Source: Anaeramoeba flamelloides
Taxonomy: Eukaryota > Metamonada > Anaeramoebidae
NCBI GenBank assembly: GCA_027625915.1
Contig: JANTQA010000047.1
Location: 3,410,001-3,474,000, forward strand
DNA: 64,000 nt
Reading direction: 5' to 3'
A program made the translations under genes and the position numbers. The notes beneath the pieces are model-generated. The model was not told the origin of the DNA, did not search any database, and was given only the letters and a program-made list of their open reading frames with translations. How positions within the stretch are numbered: position 1 is the stretch's first letter; every line of letters starts with the position of its first letter. Shown piece after piece: positions 24,265-36,770 of the stretch.

Positions 24265-25190
24265 AGATATGTTAGAGGATTTGTCGATATCTTGGTCAAA
24301 GTCACCATAAAGTTTCAAAAATCATGATTTTTTGGATCAAATCGAGATATCTCTATCACAATATCCTGATAATCAAAAATATCCTGATAATATCACAAAT
24401 CGCAATATTCAATAAAATTTCTGTAATTGTTTAAAAAATCACTATAAATTAATTACTAATTGTAATTAAAAAGTTGGTGGGTTTTTTAGGGTCAATTCAG
24501 TTTTATTTTTAAAAAGAAATTTTTTTTTGATCAAAAAATAGATTATGTGAAAAAAAATTTATTCTTTGAAAAAACAACAAAAAAGATACTTGACTGAATC
24601 AAGGATCAGATCAAAGAGTTTTATTGTATTTTCTTTTAATTTGGTTGTCAAACCTATCGATCCTTTTAGATCAACAACACTAATAACTAAAGAGAACTGA
24701 GTATTTTCTCAGTCAATCATGGTGTAATACATTGTTAGGAATAAAAAAGTTTCGAAAAATATCCAACCCTTTATCTGTTCTTTAAAGAGTGTTTTCTTGG
24801 TTTAATCATTTCCAATATTCTATGAAAGCTGAAAGGGGGCACATACCTTTTCAACGGCTTTCTCAAAATCTAGCCACGCTATTATAAGTGTAAAGATCCT
24901 TTAAAAAGATGTTTTATTCTTGTTCTTTTTTATTTTCTTCTTATATCTTTGTATTTTACTGAAAACTCAACTAGAGATTAATTGTTTTTTTAATTGATCA
25001 CCAATAAGAAAGACAATTCCACTTTCTTCTTTTTGGCTATTTAACTTGTGAAGGTAATAAATACTCTTTTTAAAAACACTCCTATTAGAGAACTAATGAT
25101 ATTTTCAAATGGATGTTTATTTGGTTAGGACATGACATTTGTTTGAAATTTTGGTTTTGAAAAAAATAAAAAAATGATAATAAAAATTTT
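24265..25190 (-). repeat. Long repeat Y, inverted truncated copy
   Basis: Matches 28080-29026 in opposite orientation over several hundred bases: TTGGTTGTCAAACCTATCGA, CCAACCCTTTATCTGTTCTT, TTTTTGGCTATTTAA and AAGGATCAGATCAAAGAG all have inverse partners there. The outer part (24270-24420) has the degenerate GATATC-rich subterminal motifs of the other copy. The inner end is not defined. Confidence 0.6.
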
Positions 25191-27770
25191 TATTCTCTGC
25201 TACAACAAAACACGATCTTGAAAAAATTTTTTCAAAAAAAAATAAAGTATTTGCTAATTTGGTCCTTTTTAATAACTTAAATTAGAATAAACACTATTGG
25301 TTAATAAAGGATCTTTGATCAAAAAATATTTTTCAAAGATATTTTACAATTTAAATTGGAAAATCCAATTTTCCAAGTTCTATTAATATTTTTTTCAATT
25401 TAATAGTAAAAAATTTGAAAAAGTTTTTCTTCACAGCTAAGAGGTTATTTCATATATTTTAATAATGTTTTAAATGTGATGAATATCTTTCAAATAAGGA
25501 ATCAATTATTTTGACTTCTTCGTAAATTATTTTTGATTTTACAGTTGGGAAAAATATTTTTTCTTTGATTTTCCGTTAGGTTTTTTTTAATTTTTGAAAT
25601 GAACAGAAAATTTAAGAAATTTTCGGTTTATTTCAAAAACTAAAAAAAAACACCTTTAGCTTTTCCAAAATTTAAAAGAATTGAGTAAAATTAAAGATTT
25701 TTCTCTATTCTTTTGAATCCTGGAAAAGCTAGGTACTCTACGGACACTCACAATATTTATCATCAGTTATTTTTTTTCTGTGTTTGAGTTTTTTTAGATG
25801 ATAAGAGTGTGCTCAAAACTATTAGTTATTATCTATTCAAAAAAATATCCCAATTTCGAGTTTAAAGAAAATTCAATGTCACATCCATTTAAAATTTTTT
25901 ACTCTAAAATAGACCTTTTTTTCTAGACTAGAGACTTTGAAAAAAGTTTGTTATACTAAAAACAATAAACACAATAGCCCCAAGAATTTTAAGAACTGAA
26001 ATGTTGATTATGTTTTGAATAAACCTGATTAACAGGGATGAAATGATAATAGAAGTTGTAGTTTTGTCTAACTTTTTTTTTTCAATTTTATATTTTCATC
26101 CTAGTGTAGTCTCGTTCTCTTTATAAAATTTTATATCTTTCATATTCTTTTAAACACTAAATACAATTAACAACTCTTGTAACACTTTCTAACATTTTTA
26201 AAGTAGAAAAGTGTTGTAAAAGTAACAAGACTTTATAAAAAGTCATGAGATTTTGTTTAAGGTAATTTAAAAAAATAATTTACTTTTTTTCTCTATTAAT
26301 AAGTTTATCCGAATTTAGTTATGTTTCACCAGTTTATTCTACTTAACTAATTTAATATTATTAAATGATTGTATAATATATTCATGAATTTTATACGTAC
26401 TATACTGATAATACAACTTACATGAATAACCACTCTTAATGAAGTTTTTGAATTTTTTTATATATCTTTTATGTGCTTTTTTTAAAAAAAATTTTGAGAT
26501 AAAAAAATAATAAAGATTTTTGTCATAATATGTTTTTTTCATAGATTGTTTTATTTTCTTAGTCATTTTTTCTCATGAGAGTATAAGAAGATTCAACTAA
26601 ATAATGAATGGAATCATATTAAAAGTTAGAAAATCATTCACAGTTTATAAAAAAATAATTTCTTGATAATTTATTTCTTGTATAAATATCAAATCTAATC
26701 AAGATTTAATTTGAAATATCTAGGTCTACTTTAATTATAGATATTAAGATTAATACTTGGGTTTTTAATCAATTTCAAAAGGTTTGAAATTTTTGTTTTT
26801 AATTGTCATTTTTTAATTTATATTTTTATGATTGTAGATCACTTTCCCATAAAAAATTTTTAAGATTCAAAATGATTGAAAAGTCTAACAAATGAAATTT
26901 TTCTAATATAATTGTTGTATATTTATATGTATTTAAAAGTTAAATAGATTATTGAATAAGAATATATATATATATTCCTTAGTACCCCAAATATCTTAAT
27001 TACTGAAAACATTTGAACCAAAATTTTTAATTTGAAATGTTATCAAAGGGTTATAAGATATATAATTTATAAACAATTATCTTAGGACAAAAAATTTATA
27101 ATTAAAAATTGTACAGTCACTTACAATAAAAAAATAACTTTTTAAAAAAATTTTCAACCTTGGGAAATTTTTTTTTGGTTATTGTGATTAGTATTATTTT
27201 TCCATCCAAATTTTATCAAAAAACAAATTTTTTTTTTTTTTTTTTTTTTTGAAAAGTTTGTCTACACATCAAAAACCTTCTTAGTTTTAATGAGTAAAAC
27301 ACATCATACTTTACTGAAAAAATTTTTTTGGGGTACTTTGCTCCCCAAAATTGCCTAAAATACTTGATTAAATGATTTATTCAGTACAAAAGTTATTTTG
27401 ACATCAGACAGAAAAATTGTTTTATCTACTGATTACTATTCAATAACAATATCTATATTTGATTCTTAATAATTTAAAAATAAAAAAAAATATAAATTAA
27501 ATTTTGACAAATAATAATATTTTTTTTCATTGTAAAATTTGGAAATTTTTTTAACAAGATTTTTTTTCAAATTTAAATGAATTGGTCAATAGTTGGAGTC
27601 AGATTAATAATTGATTTTTTTTTTTAATTTTTACTATTTTTTTGATTTTTGATTTTTTAAAATCTAGATATAAAATAAACAATATTATTGAATTAGAGAC
27701 CATATATCATAACTTATTTAACAAGATCAAGATTAATTTAGAAGGGTAAATCCAAATTTCACAAATATAT
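25191..27770. other. Intergenic, no gene seen
   Basis: AT-rich; an R4-like fragment at 25560-25745 (CCGTTAGGTTTTTTT, CTGGAAAAGCTAGGTACTC) is the only structure recognised. Confidence 0.4.
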
Positions 27771-29026
27771 TAGAGGTTTTGATGATAACATCTATTATCA
27801 TGATATTAACAATAAAACCGTAATAATATTAAAAAATCATGATTAGTCCAACTTTATCGTAAAAAAACATGAAAAAAGCGATATTCAACAAAATCGCGAA
27901 AAAATGAAAAATTATTTTTTTGAAATCACCTAAAAGAAATCTCTTGATTTTTACAAAGCCTTGAGACTTTTAGAACACTTCCCCCTTTAATAAATGTTTG
28001 AGGGTGTATTTAAGGGTTGGGGCTGTCTTCGAGTATTTAAAATTTTGAAAGACTGAAAACTTTTAAAAAGGGAATGAGTTTAGTTTGTCGTGGAAACACA
28101 AATTGTTATCTTTTCATTTTTTTTTAACAAAATATAAAATCTCAAACAAATTTTATGATCAAATTAATAATTACCCATTTCAACAATACACTTGAATATA
28201 AGATAGATGTGTTTTCTTACAATGGAGTTGTTACATTCACAATTTTAAATAGCCAAAAAGAATAAAGAATAATTTTCCTTCTTTATTTGTGATCGATAAA
28301 ACAAAAATATCTAAGCTCTAATTGTGTTTTCAGTCCAATACAAAGATTCTCAAAGAAGAATAAGAAGAAGAAGACAATTGTATAAAAAATCTTAATAATT
28401 GGTGATCATCTGGCAAGGATGTTGTGAAATCTTTTGAAAAGTTTACCGACCCCTTTTAGCTTTCTGAGATATATTAAAAATCTTTTAACCTCAAGAAAAC
28501 ATTCTTTAAAGAACAGGTAAAGGGTTGGTTATTTTAAAAGTCTAATTATTCAAGGCAATTTCCAACACCACGATTAACTGAAAAAATATTTTTTTCTCGA
28601 AAGTTCTTATTGTTGTTGATCTTAAAGGATCGATAGGTTTGACAACCAAATCAAATTAAAATACGCAATAAAACTCTTTGATCTGATCCTTGATTGAATC
28701 AAGTAACTTTTTTGTTGTTTTTTCAAAGAATGACTTTTTTTCACCTAATCTATTTTTTGATCAAAAAAAATTTCTTTGTAAAAATATTTCTCAATTAGCC
28801 CAAAAACCCATCAACTATTATATCGCTATTACTTTTTAATCGCGATATTTTGGCATTTATCACGATTTTATAATAATTATAGCTATTTTATAGAATATCG
28901 CTATTTGTTATATTACCACAATAATATTGAATATCGCGATTTTCTGATATTATCGTGATTTTCTGATATATCGCGATTTGATGGAAATTTATCGTGAATT
29001 AATCATGTTATCATCAAAACCTCTAT
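27771..29026 (+). mobile_element. Long repeat Y, full-length-looking element with inverted ends
   Basis: Begins TAGAGGTTTTGATGATAACA and ends TGTTATCATCAAAACCTCTA, an almost perfect terminal inverted repeat. Just inside the right end are many clustered TCGCGAT/ATCGTGAT motifs (28840-28990), like the subterminal transposase-binding arrays of some DNA transposons. About 1.26 kb with no reading frame of note. Target duplication unclear. Confidence 0.65.
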
Positions 29027-30258
29027 TATTCAAATTTTTACCAATACCAAAATTTAAAAAAAAAAAAAATGGTTTCGAAGATTATTTTATTATCTTTTGT
29101 TAATATTTAAGAGTTATATTTTATTTGTTTTTTAAATTTTGGGTTGATTATTTTATCTATTAAACAGTAATTTATATTTGTTTAATTCCAATTTAATAAA
29201 TGAAATTATTTAACAATTCTTTTTTTTTTTTTTTTTGTTTTGTCAAGTAATTTCTATTGCTTAAATAAAAGATTTAGAAAATTATTAATATTAATCTTTT
29301 AATTTTGGCCTCAAGAAATAAATTTTATTTTTCTCTTGATTGGATATTTATTGAATTTTTTTCGGTTATATATTTTTTTTTTTATTTTTTTTATCATAAA
29401 ATTAACAACTTTTTTGCATTATTATTAATGATAAAGCAATATGTTGAGTTTTGAATTACTATTATTGTAATAAAATTTCTGATTTAAAATATTAAAATAA
29501 AAATAAAAATCTTTAAAAAAATGTAAAAATGAATAATTATTATTTTTTTTTTTCAATTTCAAAAAAAAAAAAAACAATAAACTAACTGCTTAGTCTTTGA
29601 ACTATTTTGACTTATTTATTATAATACCTATCTGGGTTAAAGACGAATAAGAAAATAAATATATTAGCATATCATTATCATTTTAAATCTTTTTTAAAAA
29701 ATTGATTACTTTTAGGCTAATCCGGTGTGTTAAGGGATATATGTATATAAAAACTATCTTTCAAAATCATTGTCCCTCAAAAATCAAATTTTAAAGAAAA
29801 ATATTTTTAATAATTGAAGTTATCTATTATAATATAAAAATTTAGATTTTAATATTCAATATTATACTCAAGAGATATTTATTTTTTGTCTAAAAATAAA
29901 AATAAAAAGAAATAAAAAAACAGTTAAAAATATTGGGCTATTTATTTTGAAAGAAGCATTACATAAAAAATAGAAAATTTAAAAAATGAAAAAATCCCAT
30001 TCATCGATTCTCTCAGCATTTTAATAACAAAATCTAATCTCTTTTAAATTTTTGAAACCAAATTTTTCATTAATTTATCTGTTACTTCTTTCCAATTTTT
30101 CATTTTCATTTTCCATTTTAACAAAACACTGTCGAAAAAATAAAAAAGAGAAACAATGATTTATTTGAAAATTTTTCATTGTGAGAAGAAAAAATTCAAA
30201 AGGATACAAAAGTAATTAAAAATTTAAATGTAACATGGGTCATTTATTATGAAATTTA

Positions 30259-30290
<32 letters not shown>

Positions 30291-30834
30291 AAGAAATAGA
30301 AATAAATAAAAGTGACAGTAAATGGGGAATTTCAAGTGAAAATGAATATCAGGAAAACAATCAAATTCTAAACAATTTGAAGAATTCATAAAATCGTTAA
30401 TAAATATAAATGAAAGTCCCAAGTATTAGGATTTTTATTGAAGATGTAATAAAGGATTTCAAAAATTAATTCATATAAAAAAATGTGGTTAACATATCTC
30501 TTTATTGAGCGAACGTGCCACAGTATCGGAAAGACTATATCTCAATTTCTAGATCTTTTTTTTATAAAAATTGATTTTTAGAAAAAAAAATAATAATAGA
30601 TATATCGTGTTTCCACTTTTGTAATGTAAAACAAATATAAATTTAGAAAGAAATAGAAATTAAAATATTGTGATAAAATAATAATAAGATAATTGTTAGG
30701 ACAAATTAAAAAAAAATCTTCTGAAACCAGAGGAAAAAACATGTCTAAAATTCCAAAAATATTATTTAAAGATTAATTGGAAATATAGTGTGTTGTTATT
30801 AAAAAAATCAAATATTTCAAATTAAAAGTGATCT
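29027..30834. other. Intergenic, no gene seen
   Basis: Extremely AT-rich; an (AT)n tract at about 30263-30291. No other structure. Confidence 0.4.
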
Positions 30835-31610
30835 ATCTTTTTTTTCGAGAAATCTTTCAAATTTTAATAACCCAAAAAACAAAAAAGAAACTCTAGTAAA
30901 TATAATACTGGCTTCTAAAAGTTCTATTATTAAAAAAATAAATGCCAAAAATGTAAGATCAAAGTTTAATTTTTCTCTCTGAAACATAGAGATAATTTTT
31001 GAGAGTAAACCAATCAAAAGATTTCAAATTTACAAATTTTGAAAATATCATCAAAATTGTCAACAAATTCATAATTTACTAACCGTTGTGGAAAAAAAGT
31101 GAAAGTGGAAAAAAAGTTCAACACAGTTTTTAATTGGGAACATTACTGAAAATTCAAAGTAAGATTCATGAAAAAAAGAATAAATAAATAAAAAAAGACA
31201 AAATGAAGTATTCATCACAATAACAGTTTTTTTAATACTATCTTTTAGTATGGGGTTTTTCTTTGATTGATCAATTATTAAAAATTTGTTCAAAAAATTA
31301 ACTATTTTTGAGATCTCCAAAACTACATCTACAATTTCGATAAATCAAGTAGATTTAAATTGTATTTGTTGGGTTGATTGAAAATAATATAATGAATTAT
31401 TATTTGAAGTTAATTGGTTACTTCTTTTTATTGATTTTACTTTTCATTTTCAGTAATGTTCCCAATTAAAAACTTTGTTTCACTTTTTTTCCTCAACGGT
31501 AATTTACAATTTACTGAAAAAATTCAAATAGTTTTCCTTCAAACTTGGTTTCAACTTAGATATATTACCAAACAATGTATTAGATGCTCTATGAAAACAA
31601 GAATAAAAAA
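30835..31610. repeat. Dispersed repeat R3, copy 1, split by a foldback
   Basis: Flanking parts (about 30835-31079 and 31501-31610) match 34030-34480 and 46640-47105: shared AAAAGTTCTATTATT and ACAAGAATAAAAAAAA-type words after CTTAGATATATTACC. Interrupted exactly by the element at 31080-31500. Confidence 0.5.
31080..31500. mobile_element. 421-bp foldback element, copy 2, with 7-bp target duplication
   Basis: Begins TAACCGTTGTGG and ends CCTCAACGGT, directly flanked by AATTTAC at 31073-31079 and 31501-31507. Opposite orientation to 9676-10097. The 7-8 bp duplication and short terminal repeat would fit a hAT-type origin. Inserted in repeat R3. Confidence 0.75.
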
Positions 31611-32249
31611 AATATTAGTTTGTTTTTGAAAGACAGATGAAAGGTTTTTAAATTTTCTACTACTTTAATTTTTTGTAAACTATTTCATAAATTTATTTGG
31701 ACAATAATATTTTGAAATAGATCTTTTTAAAACCTTTTGAATTCAAGTGTTTAAAATCTGAATTACCTTCAATAACAGTCTACGTGAATAATTCACACTT
31801 TGTATTTGGTAACAAAGCATAAAATAGATCAATAATTCTTTAGTTGAGATATTAGGTTTTTCTTTGATTAAGAATTACTCAAAATAAATATTCGTAATTC
31901 ACCTTCAAATGTTTATTTTTTTTTAGTTTTGTTATTGAGAGAAGCTGAAAAAATCATAAGCGAGCACTTTCTTTCGATGTACTTTTTAAATTAATTTTCA
32001 AAATGAGTCAGAAATTTTTTTTCAAGACTTTTTCCTTGTATTGATTTTGAAGTTTTGAATAAGATCTCAGATCTCTAAATAAAATGATATTGTTAAATAA
32101 CTTGTTTTTGATTAATTTTGGAAACTAAAACAGACAAATCCAAAAAGAGAAAGACATTTTTCTTTGCAACTTTGAGAATGAGATTTTCAAATTTTTTCAT
32201 TTTTTACATTTTTTATTGATTAATTTCTTTATTCAAATCTTTAATCCAT
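31611..32249. other. Upstream region of the PABPN1-like gene, nothing defined
   Basis: AT-rich, no motif recognised. Confidence 0.35.
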
Positions 32250-32993
32250 TTGATGTCATTTCTTGAACTTCATGAAGACAATCTAAACAATGAAAACGAG
32301 GAAGAAAAAAAGCAAAAAAATATTCTTCCTGAAAATGAAGAAGATGATTCCACCCTTGATCAAGACATTTCAGAAATGATCAAAAGCGTTAATGAGCTCA
32401 AGGAGATCCAAAAACTGGGAGAAAACCCCAACTCGAACTTGCTTTCGTATGTGAAAGAACCTGAAAACTTTGAGAACGAGGAAGAGAAAACAACAACCAC
32501 GAACAATGACGCACGAAGTATATACATTGGAAACGTTGACTACGAAGTTACCGAGGAACAAATCCAACAATTTTTTTCACCATGTGGCGAGGTTACAAGA
32601 GTAACCATTCCCAAAGCATATTATGGAAATCCAAAAGGGTTTGCTTATTTGGAATTCCAAGACGCTAACTCGGTAAAAAAAGCTGTCGAATTGACTGGCT
32701 CTGTCATTAATGGCCGCGAAATTAAAGTCATTCCAAAGAGAACAAACATCCCTGGTTACGATAATGTGTTCGGCTATTCTGGTGGGTACGGAAGAGGCAG
32801 AGGAAGAGGCAGGGGTAGAGGCAGAGGATATTTTGGTCGAGGAAGAGGAAGAGGAAGAGGTCGAGGTCGTGGCCGTGGCCGTGGCCGTGGTTACATGTTT
32901 TATGGAAGAGGTAGAGGCAGAGGATATTTTGGAAGAGGCAGGGGAGTGTATCCTAGAGGTAGAGGAAGAGGTAGAGGCAGAGGGTACCATTAA
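32250..32993 (+). CDS. PABPN1: Nuclear poly(A)-binding protein, PABPN1/PABP2-like
   Basis: Single exon, 247 residues. Acidic N-terminus (residues 8-40), a short helical stretch (ISEMIKSVNELKEIQKLGE), one RRM and an Arg/Gly tail. The RRM is unmistakably PABPN1: DARSIYIGNVDYEVTEEQI with RNP2 IYIGNV at 91-96, RNP1 KGFAYLEF at 129-136, then NGREIKVIPKRTNIPG. In other eukaryotes this protein coats the growing poly(A) tail in the nucleus and stimulates poly(A) polymerase. The C-terminus (residues 179-247) is an almost pure GRGRG tract with YFGRG interruptions, likely an arginine-methylation target. Codon 1 or 2 (MM) may be the start. Stop followed by AAAATAAAAA within 50 bases. Confidence 0.93.
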   Translation: MMSFLELHEDNLNNENEEEKKQKNILPENEEDDSTLDQDISEMIKSVNELKEIQKLGENPNSNLLSYVKEPENFENEEEKTTTTNNDARSIYIGNVDYEVTEEQIQQFFSPCGEVTRVTIPKAYYGNPKGFAYLEFQDANSVKKAVELTGSVINGREIKVIPKRTNIPGYDNVFGYSGGYGRGRGRGRGRGRGYFGRGRGRGRGRGRGRGRGRGYMFYGRGRGRGYFGRGRGVYPRGRGRGRGRGYH

Positions 32994-33411
32994 TTTAAAC
33001 CAACTCTGTTGTTTTATTAAAGGTTGTTATTTTAAAATAAAAAAAAATTAATTCCTTCGGCTTTCTAAAAAAAAAAGACAATGAAAAAGAAAAAAAAAAC
33101 GCATTTTAGAATTTTATTGTTTAGTTGTCCCAAAGAGAATTAGGGAAAATTTCGAAATTAGTCTTTCAAAGATCTTTGTTTTTTATTTTCTTTCTTTTTT
33201 TTTCAATTTTTTTCTTTTTTTTTTTTTAAAAACAAAACAAATTTTTGATTTGAATAACGTATTTTGATCAAGCCAAAAAAGCAATACCAATTACACTTTT
33301 CTTAACCACAGTTCTTTGTCACTCTTCAATTCAATGTTTTTGCACACATTTTTCGAATCTTTCCTTCAGAGTAATTCAAAAGCTTGGGATACTTTTTTTA
33401 TTGAAAGGTGT
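32994..33411. other. Region between convergent genes, nothing defined
   Basis: 3' ends of the PABPN1-like gene and the minus-strand small gene converge here; T-rich tract at 33180-33230. Confidence 0.35.
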
Positions 33412-33789
33412 TCAAAGAGTAACTGTAATAAAAAGGTTCTTTGTTTTGAATGAAATATATACATTTGGCTTGTTCGAATAAGATACTTGAAAAATATTTT
33501 CTATGCATTTTTTAAGGTTGCCGATCAAATAACCAAAAAGATAATTTAATTGTTTTTTAACACACTTTTGCTGGCCAATTAAAAATGTGATTTCTGAAGT
33601 CAACTAGAAGAATAAACAAACAACACAGGTATTTGACTTATAAAGGGTATATATATTTTTATCGTTCATGTGTTACAATACCAACATAATCTGTTTTTTA
33701 GGATTTTTATTTCCAATAAAGTATATCAAAAAAAAAGCCCAAAACAAAGAACGACAAATTACAACCAATTTCTTTTGACATTCTGCCAT
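33412..33789 (-). CDS. Probable small two-exon gene, 71 residues, unknown family
   Basis: Exon 1 is 33789-33766 (MAECQKKL, eight codons) and ends TTG|GTTGTA; exon 2 is 33603-33412 and follows a pyrimidine-rich acceptor (TTTGTTTATTCTTCTAG). Both are phase 0. Joined, they read MAECQKKL-LTSEITFLIGQQ and onward to VYISFKTKNLFITVTL. The intron is 162 bp, close to those of L5. Exon 2 has a 63-codon open frame with balanced residues, unlike the Lys/Asn/Ile/Phe-rich chance frames of the surrounding DNA. I do not recognise the family. Either exon could also belong to a larger gene, since the tiny exon 1 is weak evidence by itself. Confidence 0.45.
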
Positions 33790-34029
33790 TGATTAAAACT
33801 CTGGAAAAGAAAGTGAAAATTTTGTCCATTTATTATTCAAACACAAGTAAGTTTAAGTTGAAATTATGGAAATCTCTATTGAAAAAAGTCAATATTGGGA
33901 CTAAATATTTGAGTGGAAATAGATTCAGAAAATGTATATTGGTTGTTTGAAAAGGTATCTTCGATTTTTATATCTTGAATCCTAGATCTTGATCAGTAAA
34001 AGTATTTTTTGCACTAAATATACTTTTGT

Positions 34030-34480
34030 CAAAATAAAGTTTACAAAAAATTTAATTGGTGTTTCAAAATAAAAAGTGTGTTTTTTTGTTATAGAAGATC
34101 TATACATCAACCGATCAAAGAAACCAACAATAAACTCTAATTAAATATGGTACTGATTTCAAAAAGTTCTATTATTTACTAAAAAATTCGAAAAATAAAG
34201 GATTAAATTGGAACTTTTATTTCAAAAAATAGAGATAATTTTTAAGATGTAAACTATTAAATCATCAAAAAAACAAAAATTTCAAAAAAATTAAGAATAT
34301 TACGATAAATTTTGAACTAATTTCATTCCCTATTTTAAAATTTACTGAAAATATCAAAGGGTTACTTTCAAAATTGATTTGAACTTGGGTATACTATTGG
34401 GTACTAAATTGGATGCTGTATTGAAACAAGAAAAAAAAAAACATGGATTATATTTTAAAACCTGGATTATAGTGGTTGGG
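34030..34480. repeat. Dispersed repeat R3, copy 2
   Basis: Aligns with 46640-47105 over its whole length: TTTAATTGG(T)GTTTCAAAATAAAAAG at the left, AAAAGTTCTATTATT in the middle, ATTGATTTGAAC...GGTATACTAT and GGATTATAGT at the right. Non-coding. Confidence 0.6.
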
Positions 34481-36198
34481 AAACATTATTGTGATAACAG
34501 TAATTAAAAAATTACCATAATAAGAACTTTGAATTTATCAAATTTTAAAAAGCAACTTGTTTTAAAATGCAAATACTTTTAGATCAGTTTGGTATCCCAT
34601 TTCAAACAACAAGGGTATATTTTTTAATTTTTTGAAGATGTTAGTTATTAAAAGATTATTAAAAATAGATGATACGTAAGGAATTCTTTTTCGAGTATAA
34701 AAGGTGAAATTTTGCATAAAATTACTCTTGAAAGTGTTTTATTTTCTCCGTTATATTTATCCAAGGAGAATTTCTTTCTCAAAAAAATATTAAAAGTTTC
34801 AGAAATCTTCTAATTTTCACAAATTTTATCCGTTTAGGATCTTAGTAAAATTTTGATTTTATGATTTTAATAATGTATATTTCCATTCTTTAAAAACACA
34901 AAATATTTCCTCAAGATGTTCTACATATTTTTAATACTTACTCTAACAACTTTGAAATGTTTTAAAATTTGGGATTGTGGTTGTAAATCCCTTAAAACCA
35001 TTTTTTTTTTAAATTTTTCATTCAATAATATATATGATAATTTTTATTATTTTTTTGATGTTTTTACGATTTAAACTAAGTAATTATAGTCAAATTTCTT
35101 CAGAAAGAAAATTATTTTTGAGGAGTCAAAGTAAAATGGCATGATCACTCAACATCTTCCGGGTGGTAACACAATCCTGAACTGTCGATTTTTTCTGGTG
35201 AAAAATAATTTATTGAATTTAAAAAATTTTTTGAAACTTTTTTTGATCAACTAAGATCGATTAAAAAACAAATAAGGCTCTTGTTTATGATAGATTTCGT
35301 AAAGCCTAAGAATGAAAAACATTGTAAATTTTTTAAAAAAAGTTCTAAAGAGACGAAACTCAATTTTCAATATAAATTGTTTTGAATATTAGTTTTGAAT
35401 ACTCAAGCATCAATTTTGAAGTTTTGCTCTTTGGTACTTTTTGATAACTTGAAGATTTTTTTTTTTTCATTTTTTTCTAATTTCAAATGGGCTCTTTTTA
35501 CTTAAATAACGATCGAATTCATAATTTTACCAATTTATGGTTATAGTACAACAATAAATTAGATTTAATCTGAATTTAATTGATTTTGTGATTAAATAGA
35601 ATAATTTGTGATAATTTTACTACTATAAAATATTTTACAAGATAAAACAAGTAAATATTAGTTGATTTTCTTTTAAAATAGATTTTTTTGTAAATTTTAA
35701 TCAACACTTAATTTTTATTTGCTTAATTACATTTTTTGTGATAGAGACCCCCCCAATTTCTTTTTATTTTCCTGAATTTAATCTTTGGGATTTCATGATT
35801 TTTTTTTTTTGATATTTATTTTTTTTAAAATAATAAAAAAAGTGAAATTTTACAGTATTATTTTTGGTGTTAGTATACATTGAGTATTGAATAAATAAAC
35901 TGGAAGAGGCATAAAAATTAATTTATAGAACCGAAAGAAAAAAAAAACTTTTTATCAAATTTATATTACCAAAGAATATTACCAAGTATAATAAGTGAAT
36001 TTAATATTTTTTTTTTTTTTGATCAACTGCATAGTATTTTAACGGAAAAAAAATTAATTTTTTTTTTCTAGATCTCAAAATCAAATGTATTTGATATTAA
36101 GTACGTTGAAAAATTTTTTTAATTAATAATGTATTTATAAAATTTTAATTAGTTTGAGAATTTTTGATGATAAGAATTTTTATATTGTATGATGTTAT
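34481..36198. other. Intergenic; short GC-rich island at 35140-35195
   Basis: Mostly AT-rich. 35140-35195 (around CTTCCGGGTGGTAACACAAT) is sharply richer in G and C; it has ATGATCA and CTGA about 40 bases apart, resembling boxes C and D of a snoRNA with one mismatch in box C. This is only a hint. No protein frame. Confidence 0.25.
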
Positions 36199-36309
<111 letters not shown>

Positions 36310-36577
36310 TCTACAAAATACTCAGCTAATTTTCAGATATTAATAGTTCTACACTTCAATATAAAATATGATAATAATTAGAATTTATAACAGTATTAAT
36401 TATCCTTCTATGTGTTAAGAAAAAATAATATCTTTTAATAAAGAAACCCCTGAGGTTTTTTTTGTTTGTTATTACATACTTTTACTTTAATGTATCAATA
36501 GGGGGTATACCGCTTAAGACTATTTTATGAAAATTCTAGTTAATTTGCTGGTTATAAAAAATGAATATTTGGTGATA

Positions 36578-36770
36578 AAGTCGGCACCACTTTTAAAGTA
36601 CATAATTTCAAGAAAATTTATTTTACAAAAAAATCTCAAAGTACTATACAAAATTCGTATTCTGGTATAATCAATTGTGTGGAAAAATCCAAAAAAAAAG
36701 TATGATCATTGGAGTTTTTTTGTACCGAAAATTTATCTCGAAATTTTGAACTTTAAAGTAAGACTAACTG
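36578..36770. mobile_element. MITE family 1, copy 4
   Basis: About 193 bp, diverged; AAGTCGGCACCACTTTTAAA at left, CTTTAAAGTAAGACTAACTG at right, TA on both sides. Confidence 0.65.

Noticed and set aside
32577-33051. Ser/Thr-rich and Glu-rich frames overlapping the PABPN1-like gene
   Set aside because: Shadows of the GRGRG-coding repeat in other frames.
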